Positions 27,468 through 37,972 of a DNA stretch of 64,000 nt are shown piece after piece (position 1 is the first letter of the stretch; the number at the start of each line of letters is the position of its first letter). Origin of the DNA: Clostridium jeddahitimonense (GTDB lineage: Bacteria > Bacillota > Clostridia > Clostridiales > Clostridiaceae); contig LM994670.1 of the NCBI GenBank assembly GCA_000753455.2, forward strand, positions 3,277,596 through 3,341,595, given 5' to 3'. Below the pieces are notes generated by a model. That model made no database searches. It saw nothing but the letters and a program-made list of their open reading frames with translations, and had not been told where the DNA came from. The translations under genes were made by a program, and so were the position numbers.

Positions 27468-28256
27468 CTATGCCATATGTGTAAACATCTTACCTAATTC
27501 TTCAATTATTTCATCTCTATCATGTTCTGAAATTCTCTTATGATGATTTCTTCTATTTCTTTCTCCTGCTAAGTAAGATAACTTTTTACCTAATTGATCA
27601 AATCCTTCTCTTGAAACATCTTCTGGATACATAGCAGCAGCTACAGCATCTTCATCAGCTGGTTTATTCTTTAGCCAAGTTGGAGTAATTGTAGAGCCTG
27701 CTGTTAATAATAATACATCTACATTTGTATTTTTGCACTCATATGCAACACCTTCTGTTAATGCCATCATATATGCTTTTTGAGCTGCATATTCAGCACA
27801 GAATGGTAATGAAGTCCATCCAGATAAAGATCCAATTGTTACAAATGCTCCTCTGTCTCTTTCTTTAAATAATCCTATAAAGTGATGTAATAATTTAGAG
27901 AATGTTCTTATATTAACTCTGTACATTTGCTCATACTTAGAATAATCAACCTTATTATATTGTCCCATAGAATGTAAACATGCTACATAGTTAACTAATC
28001 CCATATCCAAATCTTTAGTTGCTTCTATTATTTTATCAGCAGCATCATATTCTGAAAGGTCTTGACATAATACTTTAACTTCACTTCCTGTTTCTGCATT
28101 TATATCTTTAGCCAAGTTTTCTAAAGCCTCTCTTCTTCTTCCAACTAAAATTACGTCCATGCCTCTTCTTGCTAATTCAAATGCATCAGACTTTCCTATT
28201 CCTTCAGTTGCTCCTAAAACTATTGCCCATTGTCCATACTTTTCTCTAAAATTCAT
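27468..28256 (-). CDS. 7beta-hydroxysteroid dehydrogenase (SDR family)
   Basis: 262 residues. GATEGIG (15-21) binds the cofactor, and Gly39-Arg40-Arg41 is the NADP(H) signature of 7beta-HSDHs. Ser143, Tyr156 and Lys160 form the catalytic set at the same positions as in the Collinsella aerofaciens enzyme. The WTSLPFCAEYAAQKAY and SAGSTITPTWLK-type segments (here LTAGSTITP) match known clostridial 7beta-HSDHs. It reduces 7-oxo bile acids to the 7beta-OH form, such as ursodeoxycholic acid. AGGAGG precedes the ATG. It pairs with 7alpha-HSDH to complete epimerisation. Confidence 0.88.
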   Translation of the reverse strand: MNFREKYGQWAIVLGATEGIGKSDAFELARRGMDVILVGRRREALENLAKDINAETGSEVKVLCQDLSEYDAADKIIEATKDLDMGLVNYVACLHSMGQYNKVDYSKYEQMYRVNIRTFSKLLHHFIGLFKERDRGAFVTIGSLSGWTSLPFCAEYAAQKAYMMALTEGVAYECKNTNVDVLLLTAGSTITPTWLKNKPADEDAVAAAMYPEDVSREGFDQLGKKLSYLAGERNRRNHHKRISEHDRDEIIEELGKMFTHMA

Positions 28257-28325
28257 TTTTAACTCCTCCTAAATCACATTTATCTTTCTATATTAATTTT
28301 AAATTTTTCTCTTTAAACTTTTATA

Positions 28326-29597
28326 TTACATATTTTTAGCATTTTCTCTAACTACGTTCTTACTATTAGCTAAATTTATGGCAAATAAAAAGGTTCCAAA
28401 TGTTATCACTAATAATGCTATAAATATTATCCAAGTTATAGTATATTCTCCTGTTGAATCATATATAAATCCTGATAATGTAGGTCCTATAGCCCCTCCT
28501 AGTTGGAAGAACATTATTACTATTCCCAAAATAGTTCCATATTCTTTCTTACCAAATATTTCACTTGTTAAATATGATGGTCCCATAGAAGCTATTGCTA
28601 TAAATGCTCCGAATATTATTGCAAATAATATTGCAAAAGCCACCGTTTTTCCAAATAGCAGACATACTACTGATAAAGTCATAAACACCCCTATTATCAG
28701 CATACCTTTTTTAATTCCTGCCTTTTCTAATAACATTCCAATTAAAACATTACTTAAGATACCCATTATAGAAACTAATGATGTTATCATAGATGCAAAT
28801 TGTAAACTATGCCCTACACTTTGCATATAACTTGGAATATGCATTTGAACCCCAGCAAATACAAGCCCCAATAGTACTATTGCAACTATATATATCCAAA
28901 ATACTGGAGATGCTTTTGCTTCTGCCAAAGTATATCCCATAACCTCTTCTTCATCTTTATTAATTTTTACATTGATAGTAGTTTCTTTAGTTCCATAAGG
29001 AAGTTGTCCTATATCTGCTGGTTTTCCTTTTATAACAAACAAGGAAACTGCTATAGTAACAACAAACATTACTGAACCTAAAATGAAGTAACATTTTTCA
29101 TATCCAATCTTAGGCATTAAATTTGAAATTACTAATATTGTACAAAATGCTCCTAAGTTTCCTCCTGCAAAAGCTATTCCAGTAGCTACTCCCTTTTTCT
29201 CAGAGGGAAACCAATTTGTAATAATATACGATATCGGAATTTGCGTTATTCCAGTTGCAAATACCCCAATCACTACAGATAAAAGATAAAATTGCCATAA
29301 CTCCTTTGCTATTCCTAATACCCCAAATGATATTGATACTATAGCTCCACATAGTGCCATTACATACTTAATATCATACTTTCTTATTATTTTCCCCATG
29401 AAAGGAGAAACTGCAGCTGTACTTACTGCTACTATTGTAAATACTAATGAGAACTGCGTTGCTGAAAATCCTAAAGCTTCTGTAACAGGCCTTAAAAATA
29501 TTGAATGTGATAAAAATATAACCGCAAATGGCATTGCCAATATCAAAAATGACCCTGCGACAATATTCCAACCATAAAAAGGTCTTTTTTCTTCCAC
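28326..29597 (-). CDS. MFS transporter (OFA-like), probable bile-acid carrier
   Basis: 423 residues with 12 predicted membrane segments and a cytoplasmic loop near residues 200-225. RPFYGWNIVAGSF at the N-terminus and the NWFPSEKKGVATGIAFAGGNLG motif are typical of the oxalate/formate antiporter-like MFS branch. It is first in an operon with the two HSDH genes, so import or exchange of bile acids is the likely role; this is inferred from context only. The start is GTG at 29597 after GGAGGGG. A promoter and a phased direct repeat lie upstream. Confidence 0.82.
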   Translation of the reverse strand: MEEKRPFYGWNIVAGSFLILAMPFAVIFLSHSIFLRPVTEALGFSATQFSLVFTIVAVSTAAVSPFMGKIIRKYDIKYVMALCGAIVSISFGVLGIAKELWQFYLLSVVIGVFATGITQIPISYIITNWFPSEKKGVATGIAFAGGNLGAFCTILVISNLMPKIGYEKCYFILGSVMFVVTIAVSLFVIKGKPADIGQLPYGTKETTINVKINKDEEEVMGYTLAEAKASPVFWIYIVAIVLLGLVFAGVQMHIPSYMQSVGHSLQFASMITSLVSIMGILSNVLIGMLLEKAGIKKGMLIIGVFMTLSVVCLLFGKTVAFAILFAIIFGAFIAIASMGPSYLTSEIFGKKEYGTILGIVIMFFQLGGAIGPTLSGFIYDSTGEYTITWIIFIALLVITFGTFLFAINLANSKNVVRENAKNM

Positions 29598-29640
29598 TAC
29601 TTACCCCTCCATTAATATATTATTTATTGACTATGTCTTA

Positions 29641-29669
29641 ATATTAATCCTCTAATTTAGTCAATTCAA
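29641..29669 (-). promoter_or_regulatory. Probable promoter of the MFS/HSDH operon
   Basis: -35 TTGAAT (29669-29664), 17-bp spacer, -10 TAATAT (29646-29641) on the minus strand. Both boxes are non-consensus, as expected for an activated promoter. Confidence 0.45.
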
Positions 29670-29681
29670 AGGTCTAAGTTA

Positions 29682-29700
29682 GGCAAAATTGTGGCAAAAT
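29682..29700. promoter_or_regulatory. 11-bp-phased direct repeat, candidate response-regulator site
   Basis: GGCAAAAT occurs at 29682-29689 and again at 29693-29700, one helical turn apart. The pair lies 12 bp upstream of the MFS -35 box, between divergent genes. OmpR/PhoB-family regulators bind such tandem repeats as head-to-tail dimers. Confidence 0.5.
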
Positions 29701-29809
29701 AATAACTTCTATTCCACCTCTATATATGTCTTTTATCTTATAGTTAAACCTTTTATTTTATGTTATAATGCTTTTTAAATATTGGGATAAAATGGAGGTT
29801 ATAATACTG

Positions 29810-30517
29810 ATGAATAAACTTATATATATCGTTGATGATGAAGAAAAAATATGCAATTTAATAAAATCCTTCTTAGAAAAGGATGGATTTGAAGTGAAAA
29901 CTTATAATTCTGGTAATGAAATGTTAAGTGATTTTTATGTTAATCAATGCGATCTAGTTATTTTAGATATAATGCTTCCTGGAATGAATGGATTATCTGT
30001 TTGCTCAATTCTTAGAAATATGAGTTCTGTTCCTATAATAATAGTTTCTGCTAAGGATAGTGATTTAGATAAAGTTACTGGTATTAATTTAGGTTGTGAC
30101 GATTATTTGACCAAGCCTTTTTCACCAATAGAGCTTTTAGCTAGAATTCATTCAATTTTTAGGAGAATTGAATTAGATAGAAATATTGAACCTGAGCGAA
30201 ATATAATATTTTTTGGTGATATGGTGATAAATAAAAATCAACTTAGTGCGAAGATAAATAATAAAGATATTAATTTAACTAAAACTGAATTTGCCCTAAT
30301 GATATATCTTATCGAAAACAAAGATAGAGCTGTAAGTAGAGATGAATTATTGAGAAAGTTATGGAACCTTAAAAGCTATGAAATTGATACTCGCGTAACA
30401 GATGATACTATTAAAAGGTTAAGAAAAAAGCTTCAAGAAAATAACTCTAAAATTTATCTAAAAACTATACGTGGTTTTGGTTTTATGGCCTGCGAGGAAT
30501 ATGATGATGCTTTATAA
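29810..30517 (+). CDS. OmpR-family response regulator
   Basis: About 235 residues. The receiver domain has Asp9/Asp10, the phosphoacceptor Asp53 (LVILDIMLPGMNG) and Lys102 (LTKPF). The C-terminal winged-helix domain (about 135-230) has TKTEFALMIYL and the RVTDDTIKRLRKKL recognition helix. The frame opens earlier (29768), but the ATG at 29810 with GGAGG 11 nt upstream matches the family start (MNKLIYIVDDE). It is divergent from the bile-acid operon and overlaps its cognate kinase gene. A -10 TATAAT lies at 29764-29769. Confidence 0.92.
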   Translation: MNKLIYIVDDEEKICNLIKSFLEKDGFEVKTYNSGNEMLSDFYVNQCDLVILDIMLPGMNGLSVCSILRNMSSVPIIIVSAKDSDLDKVTGINLGCDDYLTKPFSPIELLARIHSIFRRIELDRNIEPERNIIFFGDMVINKNQLSAKINNKDINLTKTEFALMIYLIENKDRAVSRDELLRKLWNLKSYEIDTRVTDDTIKRLRKKLQENNSKIYLKTIRGFGFMACEEYDDAL

Positions 30518-31550
30518 ATTTAAAACCTATCCAATTAAATATAGATTTCTTATACCTTTATTGGTTGCGCTTTCAATTTTCTCATTTGTAATATTTATTT
30601 TATTTAATTCATTTTCATTTTATGTTTTAAATACTCCTCTAGAGAGATCATTAACGGAAATTGCTTTAATTAAGGTAAATATAATTTTTTTGATAATCCT
30701 TTTAACTTTCATAGTTTTATTTGTTCTTATAATAATTAAAATTTGTAATTCTATATCTAAATCTGTACTTCAGATTTCTAATGATGCAAAAAAGCTAGGT
30801 AATAGTTCTTATAAAATTGAAAAATTTCACTCATTTTCATTTGATGAAATACAAGATTTAAATAATAATGTTCATAAGTTAGCAAAAAAGTTATTAGATT
30901 ATCATACTTCACAAAAGACATTATTAGCCAATGCCTCCCATGAGCTTAGGACACCCTTAATGTCTATTCAAGGATATGCAGAAGGTATAAAGTATGATAT
31001 TTTTAATGATATATCTCAACCACTAGATATAATAATTGAAGAAAGTAAACATCTAAGTGAGATAATAACAAATATGCTTACTTTATCTGCTTTTGATTTT
31101 GAATCTATAAATATTAAATATAATACTATAAATCTATATGATACAATTGAAAAATTCGCTTATAGCTTAGGTGGACTTGCAGTTAAACTTAATAAAAAAA
31201 TTACTATAAACGGTGAAAAAAACATTTTTGTTTCTACAGATGAATCCCTGCTCTTTAAAGCTATTTCTAATATACTATCTAATGCTATCAGATACGCTAA
31301 AGAAAACATAGAGATAAGCTTTGAATGTCATAAAGAGTCTATTATTATACATATAAGCGATGATGGTGATGGTATCTCTAAAGATGATCTAGATAACTTA
31401 TTTACACGATTTTATAAAGGTAAAAAAGGTAATGTAGGTCTAGGATTATCTATTTCACAATCTTGCTTACAATACTTAGGTGGTGAAATTACTGCCTATA
31501 ATACTGATTGTGGAGCTTGTTTTGATATAACTTTGAACACCTTTAATTAA
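30504..31550 (+). CDS. Sensor histidine kinase
   Basis: About 348 residues. Two membrane segments (about 14-38 and 57-80) enclose only about 18 extracellular residues, so the stimulus is probably sensed in or at the membrane. A HAMP-like linker leads to the H-box ASHELRTPLMS with His146, then the ATPase domain with N-box NAIRYAKENI and G-boxes DDGDGIS and VGLGLSIS. Three ATGs overlap the regulator stop; the middle one (30504) has the best distance from GAGGA. It is the likely partner of the preceding regulator. Confidence 0.88.
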   Translation: MMLYKFKTYPIKYRFLIPLLVALSIFSFVIFILFNSFSFYVLNTPLERSLTEIALIKVNIIFLIILLTFIVLFVLIIIKICNSISKSVLQISNDAKKLGNSSYKIEKFHSFSFDEIQDLNNNVHKLAKKLLDYHTSQKTLLANASHELRTPLMSIQGYAEGIKYDIFNDISQPLDIIIEESKHLSEIITNMLTLSAFDFESINIKYNTINLYDTIEKFAYSLGGLAVKLNKKITINGEKNIFVSTDESLLFKAISNILSNAIRYAKENIEISFECHKESIIIHISDDGDGISKDDLDNLFTRFYKGKKGNVGLGLSISQSCLQYLGGEITAYNTDCGACFDITLNTFN

Positions 31551-31569
31551 TATCCTTAATAAAATTCTA

Positions 31570-31615
31570 GTAAAAAAGCATTGCTTGAGTTATATACTCA
31601 AGTAATGCTTTTTGC
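31570..31615. terminator. Bidirectional terminator between the kinase and the glp cluster
   Basis: Long stem AAAAAGCATT...CTTGAGT / ACTCAAG...AATGCTTTTT (31574-31613) between convergent genes, with T-runs on both sides. Confidence 0.88.
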
Positions 31616-31624
31616 ATGTATTTA

Positions 31625-31972
31625 TTAATCTAAGCTTCTAGCTGCAACTACATCTATACCTGTTCCTAATATATCCTTAATTATTACATCTCCAACTTTT
31701 ATAGGTGCAGTGCAAGTAACACTATCTATTATCTTCATAACTTCAAAATTCATATTTTTAGGTATAGCACCATTAGTTTTTACAGGTAAAACTGGTAATC
31801 TAGCACCTTCTATTTTAACTGTTGAAGTTATTACTCTTACTGGATTAATTACTTCATTTAATCCGTATACTTCTCCTCTTTTGCATGTATTACCTGTTAC
31901 AGTTTTATTTTCAGCATCTACAGTTAGATGACAACCTAAAGGGCATGATATACATATTAATTCCTTCTTCAT
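31625..31972 (-). CDS. DUF1667 protein
   Basis: 115 residues. The N-terminal CISCPLGCHL and TCKRGEVYG supply four cysteines in CxxCxxxC...C arrangement, likely an Fe-S or Zn site, and the C-terminal half is the compact DUF1667 fold. This family is regularly encoded next to FAD-dependent glycerol-3-phosphate dehydrogenase-like proteins, as here (3 nt after the previous gene). It probably acts as a small redox or assembly partner, but the exact role is unknown. Confidence 0.85.
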   Translation of the reverse strand: MKKELICISCPLGCHLTVDAENKTVTGNTCKRGEVYGLNEVINPVRVITSTVKIEGARLPVLPVKTNGAIPKNMNFEVMKIIDSVTCTAPIKVGDVIIKDILGTGIDVVAARSLD

Positions 31973-31975
31973 ATT

Positions 31976-33226
31976 CTACGCCTCCTCTAATGATACTACT
32001 AAATCTTCTTGTATATTTTCTAAAAGACTTTTCTTTAAAATAATCTTCTCCATTTCAGATGGTGCTAAATGCTTACGTTTAAATTCAGCTACTATATTCT
32101 CACCTGATCTTACTACTATTTTCTTATCATGATAAATATTATTTACTCTCATAAACATAGTAAGATTATCTTTCATAGAATCTACACTTATCTTTTGGGG
32201 TACTGTATAGTTTATATTTTTACCATTAATAACTTTTAACGATTTTCCTCTTTTTAATTCTCCCCTTATATATTCTGCAGCATACTTTCCAGCTCTACTA
32301 GCCTCTTCACTTACAAAGTCAACAAGGTCATGAACATGAAGGACATTACCACAAGCAAATACACCTTCTATTGATGTTTCCATACTTTCACTTACTATTA
32401 ATCCATTAGTTCTTCTATCCCCATCTATGCCAGCCTTTGATGAAAGTTCATTTTCAGGAATTAATCCAACAGATAATAAAAGTGTATCCACATTAAACTC
32501 TATTTCTGTTCCTTTAATTGGTGCTCTATTTTCATCAACTTTAGCTATAACTACTTTTTCTAATCTATCTTTACCTACTATATCAACAACTGTATGAGAT
32601 AAATATAATGGTATATCATAATCATTTAAACATTGAACAATATTTCTATTTAAACCATTTGAATATGGCATAAGTTCAACTACAGCTTTAACATTAGCTC
32701 CTTCAAGTGACATTCTTCTAGCCATTATTAATCCTATATCTCCTGAACCTAATATTAATACTTCTTTACCTGGCATATATCCTTCCATATTTATATATCT
32801 TTGAGCTGCACCTGCTGTTAATACCCCTGAAGGTCTATCCCCTGGTATTGCTATTGCACCTCTAGTTCTTTCCCTACAACCCATTGCTAATATTATTGAC
32901 TTTGCTTTAAGAATCATATATCCATCTTCAGTATTTATAGCATGTACAGTTTTATCTTCTTCAATTTCTAAAACCATAGTATCAAGCTTTATCTCAATAT
33001 TAGTATTCTTAACCATATCTATAAATCTCTCAGCATATTCAGGGCCAGTAAGTTCTTCTTTGAATGTATGAAGTCCAAAACCATTATGAATGCATTGATT
33101 TAATATTCCACCTAATTCTTTATCTCTTTCTACTATTAATATCTTATCTATACCCTCTTTGTGTGCCTCATAAGCCGCAGCAAGTCCAGCAGGACCTCCA
33201 CCTATAACAATTAAATCATATTCCAT
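31976..33226 (-). CDS. NAD(P)/FAD-dependent oxidoreductase of the glycerol-3-phosphate cluster
   Basis: 416 residues. GGGPAGLAAAYEA near residue 10 binds FAD and the inner VLILGSGDIGLIMARR binds NAD(P), as in pyridine nucleotide-disulfide-type oxidoreductases. VFACGNVLHVHDLVDFV near residue 295 is the conserved FAD C-terminal motif. No redox-active CxxC disulfide is seen. Together with the upstream GlpA-like protein and DUF1667 it forms a soluble three-component glycerol-3-phosphate dehydrogenase in many clostridia. The ATG at 33226 with AGGAGG is preferred over an upstream extension (33256). Confidence 0.8.
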   Translation of the reverse strand: MEYDLIVIGGGPAGLAAAYEAHKEGIDKILIVERDKELGGILNQCIHNGFGLHTFKEELTGPEYAERFIDMVKNTNIEIKLDTMVLEIEEDKTVHAINTEDGYMILKAKSIILAMGCRERTRGAIAIPGDRPSGVLTAGAAQRYINMEGYMPGKEVLILGSGDIGLIMARRMSLEGANVKAVVELMPYSNGLNRNIVQCLNDYDIPLYLSHTVVDIVGKDRLEKVVIAKVDENRAPIKGTEIEFNVDTLLLSVGLIPENELSSKAGIDGDRRTNGLIVSESMETSIEGVFACGNVLHVHDLVDFVSEEASRAGKYAAEYIRGELKRGKSLKVINGKNINYTVPQKISVDSMKDNLTMFMRVNNIYHDKKIVVRSGENIVAEFKRKHLAPSEMEKIILKKSLLENIQEDLVVSLEEA

Positions 33227-33239
33227 ATCTCCATACCTC

Positions 33240-34670
33240 CTACTTAGTCTTACCATAAAGTATTACTGAATCAGATTTTTCTTGAACTATCTCTTCCATA
33301 TTTATATTAAGCTCTCTTGAAATAATTTCTTGGACTCTTGGTCCACAGAATCCCCCTTGACATCTTCCCATTCCTGGTCTACATCTTCTTTTAACTCCAT
33401 CAATAGATACTTTTCCAAATGATCTATTGATAGCATCTATAATTTCTCCTTCTGTAATACTTTCACACCTACATATTATTCTTCCATATCTTGAATCTTT
33501 TTTTATTAATTCTACTTTTTCTTCTTTAGATAACTCCATAAAGTAAACTTGTTCTCTCTTACCATTAAAGTTTAAATTTCTATCTAAAGATAATCCTGCA
33601 TTCTTTAATATATTTACTACATCTTCTGCTATAGCTGGAGCTGAAGATAATCCTGGTGATTTTATACCTGCTACATCCACAAAGCCTTTTATCTCTTTAT
33701 CTTCTCCTACTATAAAATCTCCTGTATCAGGCACAGCTCTTAATCCTGCAAATGTTCTTATACAATCTCTAAAGTTAATCTTTTCAGTAGTATGCATTGC
33801 TGATTTTTTAATGTTAGCTAGTCCATCTCCTGTAGTATTTAATGATTCTTTATCATCACCATCTACAGCATTAGGTCCAACTAAAAGATTTCCATGAATA
33901 GTTGGTGTTACTAATATTCCTTTTCCTAGCTTTGATGGACATGGGAATACAGTATGACTAACTAAATTACCTTGGCTTTTATCCATAACATAATATTCAC
34001 CTTTTCTTGGTGTTATCTTAAAGCTTTCTTTACAAATCATATTGTGTATTTTATCTGCATAAATACCCGCTGCATTTATTACATATCTAGATTCTATTTT
34101 CTTGCCATTTTTAGTTTCTATTATAAAAGTTTCATCTTTCTTGTTTATTTTATCTACTTCAGCATCTAAAGTAATTTCTCCACCATTTTGAATGCCATTT
34201 TCAACAAGAGCTATAGTATATTCGAAAGGTCCTACTATTCCACCTGTAGGCGCTATAAGTGCACCTTTGATATCATGAGATAAGTTAGGTTCTATCTCTA
34301 ATACCTCTTCTTTAGAAAGAACCTTTAGCCCTTTTACACCTATTTTATTTCCGTTTATATAAAGGTTATTTATTGTTTCTAAGTCTTCATCATTAAAAGC
34401 TAAAACTAATGAACCATTTCTCTTAAATGGTACAGATAATTCCTTGCATAAATCTTCAAACATTTCATTTCCTTTTACATTATATTTAGCCATTAAAGTT
34501 CCTATTTTAGGATCATACCCTGCGTGTACTATAGCTGAATTAGCTTTTGATGTTCCCATAGAAACATCATTTTCCTTTTCTATTAAAATAGTTTTAATAT
34601 TATACTTACTTAATTCTCTAAAAACTGATGCCCCAATTACTCCAGCACCTATTATTGCTACATCATACAT
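33240..34670 (-). CDS. FAD-dependent glycerol-3-phosphate dehydrogenase-like protein with [2Fe-2S] domain
   Basis: 476 residues. The DAO-type FAD domain opens with VAIIGAGVIGASVFRELS. The C-terminal 95 residues form a BFD-like [2Fe-2S] domain with CRCESITEGEI and a CRPGMGRCQGGFCG cluster. This is the GlpA-like clostridial form that oxidises glycerol-3-phosphate to dihydroxyacetone phosphate. The ATG at 34670 is 8 nt from AAGGAG; a GTG at 34679 overlaps the ribosome site. Upstream a leader terminator separates it from glpK, so GlpP control is likely. Confidence 0.87.
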   Translation of the reverse strand: MYDVAIIGAGVIGASVFRELSKYNIKTILIEKENDVSMGTSKANSAIVHAGYDPKIGTLMAKYNVKGNEMFEDLCKELSVPFKRNGSLVLAFNDEDLETINNLYINGNKIGVKGLKVLSKEEVLEIEPNLSHDIKGALIAPTGGIVGPFEYTIALVENGIQNGGEITLDAEVDKINKKDETFIIETKNGKKIESRYVINAAGIYADKIHNMICKESFKITPRKGEYYVMDKSQGNLVSHTVFPCPSKLGKGILVTPTIHGNLLVGPNAVDGDDKESLNTTGDGLANIKKSAMHTTEKINFRDCIRTFAGLRAVPDTGDFIVGEDKEIKGFVDVAGIKSPGLSSAPAIAEDVVNILKNAGLSLDRNLNFNGKREQVYFMELSKEEKVELIKKDSRYGRIICRCESITEGEIIDAINRSFGKVSIDGVKRRCRPGMGRCQGGFCGPRVQEIISRELNINMEEIVQEKSDSVILYGKTK

Positions 34671-34692
34671 ATAACCCACTCCTTATTAGCAA

Positions 34693-34752
34693 ATAAAAAA
34701 AGCCAAGACAAAAACAAGGATATCTAAAATCCCTAGTTTTTGTGCTTGACTC
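34693..34752 (-). terminator. Leader terminator between glpK and the GlpA-like gene, likely GlpP target
   Basis: A long stem (about 34701-34720 with 34732-34751, starting AGTCAAGCACAAAAAC and closing with GTTTTTGTCTTGGCT) is followed by a 7-T run only 30 nt before the start codon at 34670. A strong terminator in a leader, with the GlpP antiterminator encoded in the same cluster, mirrors glpD control in Bacillus. The link to GlpP is inference. Confidence 0.7.
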
Positions 34753-34812
34753 TGTTTCTCTTGCACTTATTCAATATACTTAAATTATATTCCCCTTAGT
34801 AACCGTTGTCAA

Positions 34813-36315
<1,503 letters not shown>

Positions 36316-36367
36316 TCAATCCCCCTATACTGAATTTATAATTAATAATTTTCAATTAGAAATTGAA

Positions 36368-36928
36368 TTACATTTCCCATATTTCTGTTTTACTTGTTGA
36401 TACGCAAGTTGCACCTGAATTTAAAGCTAATATTACATCTTCCTTGCTGTCTATTAATCCACCTGCAACTATTGGTTTTTTCGTAAATGTTGAAATATCT
36501 TTGATTACTTTAGGTATTACCCCTGGTAATATCTCAATTGCATCACACTCTGAAATAACATGATTTTTACTATTGTTAAGAGATATAGTATCAAAAATAA
36601 AAAAACGCTGAATTGCTACCAAATTATAATTCTTAGCTTGTTTTATTAAATTAGCCTTAGTACTTATAATTCCATCAAAACTTGTCTCATTCTTAATAAA
36701 TTTAATCGCTACTTCCTTATTACTTAACCCTTCAACTAAATCTACATGAATTATTCCTATCTTGCCCTTACTATTTACTTTTTCACTTATCTCTTTTATA
36801 GAAATAATGTCACCAAACAAAACAAATATTATGTCTATCTCTGTTTCAAGAGCTTCTTCAAGAGACTTCATATCTTTCACTGCTGCGATTACCGGATTGC
36901 CTTCTAAAACTTTTCTCATCTCAATCAT
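36368..36928 (-). CDS. glpP: Glycerol-3-phosphate-responsive antiterminator GlpP
   Basis: 186 residues, a TIM-barrel-like RNA-binding regulator. Typical segments are NPVIAAVKD near residue 12, IDIIFVLFGDI, HVDLVEGLSNKE, DGIISTKANLIKQAK and PVIAGGLI-type VAGGLIDSKED. In Bacillus GlpP bound to glycerol-3-phosphate prevents termination in glp leaders. Here glpP is first in the cluster, and a leader terminator lies before the GlpA-like gene. The 36929-37165 intergenic stretch shows no clear terminator or riboswitch. Confidence 0.92.
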   Translation of the reverse strand: MIEMRKVLEGNPVIAAVKDMKSLEEALETEIDIIFVLFGDIISIKEISEKVNSKGKIGIIHVDLVEGLSNKEVAIKFIKNETSFDGIISTKANLIKQAKNYNLVAIQRFFIFDTISLNNSKNHVISECDAIEILPGVIPKVIKDISTFTKKPIVAGGLIDSKEDVILALNSGATCVSTSKTEIWEM

Positions 36929-37165
36929 ATAATATCTTCCCTTTTCAATTTAAACATTTACATCCCCTTTAACACTACCACTAAATCTTTATATTTAAAA
37001 TTATAGCTATATATTCCAGTGGACGCAATGCAAATATAAATGATAGTTTTTTAACATTGTATTCTATAAAATATTGCCTTTTTAATATTTTATATATAGT
37101 TGTTTTAACTTTTATACTATATACTTAGAGATATATAATTTTTAAAGGAGTTTGTATTTTATATT

Positions 37166-37960
37166 ATGAAGAGAAATATTGTATTTTTTGATATAGACGG
37201 AACACTTATTGATGAACACACACTTATAATTCCAGAAAGCGCTAAAAAGGCCTTAAAGGAAATGAGAGCTAATGGTCACTTAGCATTTATTAATACTGGT
37301 AGAACAGCATGCCAAATCGAAAATATAAAAAGCAAATTAGACTTTGATGGTTTTATTTGCGGTTGTGGAACTTATGTTGAATATGAAGATAAAGTTTTAC
37401 TTCATAAATCCCTTGGAAAAGAACTAACTTCTAAACTAGTTAATGCATTAAAAAAATACCACATTGATGGTGTTTTAGAAAGTATAGATGGTGTTTACTA
37501 TGATAATATTGAAGCTATAAGACATCCTGAAGTTTTTAAAGTTCTTAATATTCATAAATCAGAAGGTTCTTATAACGGGAAAACTTGGTATGAGGATGGC
37601 TTAAATGTAGATAAGCTTGTAATATTCTTAAATGATGATAGTGACTTTGATGGATTCTATAATGAATTTAAAGATGTCTTTGACTTTATTAAAAGAGCTG
37701 AAGAATTTTATGAATTAGCTCCTATAAACTATTCAAAAGCTACTGGAATTGAATTTATTATTAATCACTTAGGCATCCCTTTCGAAAATACTTATGCTAT
37801 AGGTGATAGTGCTAATGATTTAACTATGCTTAAATACGTAAATAATAGCATCGCTATGGGAAACTCTAATCCTATTTTATTTGATCTAGTTAAATTTATT
37901 ACTAAAGATATAAATGAAGACGGAATAGAATACGCATTAAAACATTACGAAATGATTTAA
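37166..37960 (+). CDS. HAD superfamily hydrolase, Cof type
   Basis: 264 residues. Motif I FFDIDGTLID carries the nucleophilic Asp and its +2 Asp, motif II is NTGRT, and GDSANDLTML supplies the acidic motif III/IV residues. The Cof/subfamily IIB cap lies between about residues 85 and 185. These enzymes dephosphorylate sugar phosphates or flavin-like cofactors; the substrate is unknown. AAAGGAG is 15 nt before the ATG, a longer gap than usual. It is convergent with the PHP gene across hairpin array B. Confidence 0.85.
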   Translation: MKRNIVFFDIDGTLIDEHTLIIPESAKKALKEMRANGHLAFINTGRTACQIENIKSKLDFDGFICGCGTYVEYEDKVLLHKSLGKELTSKLVNALKKYHIDGVLESIDGVYYDNIEAIRHPEVFKVLNIHKSEGSYNGKTWYEDGLNVDKLVIFLNDDSDFDGFYNEFKDVFDFIKRAEEFYELAPINYSKATGIEFIINHLGIPFENTYAIGDSANDLTMLKYVNNSIAMGNSNPILFDLVKFITKDINEDGIEYALKHYEMI

Positions 37961-37972
37961 CTTGAAGTATAT

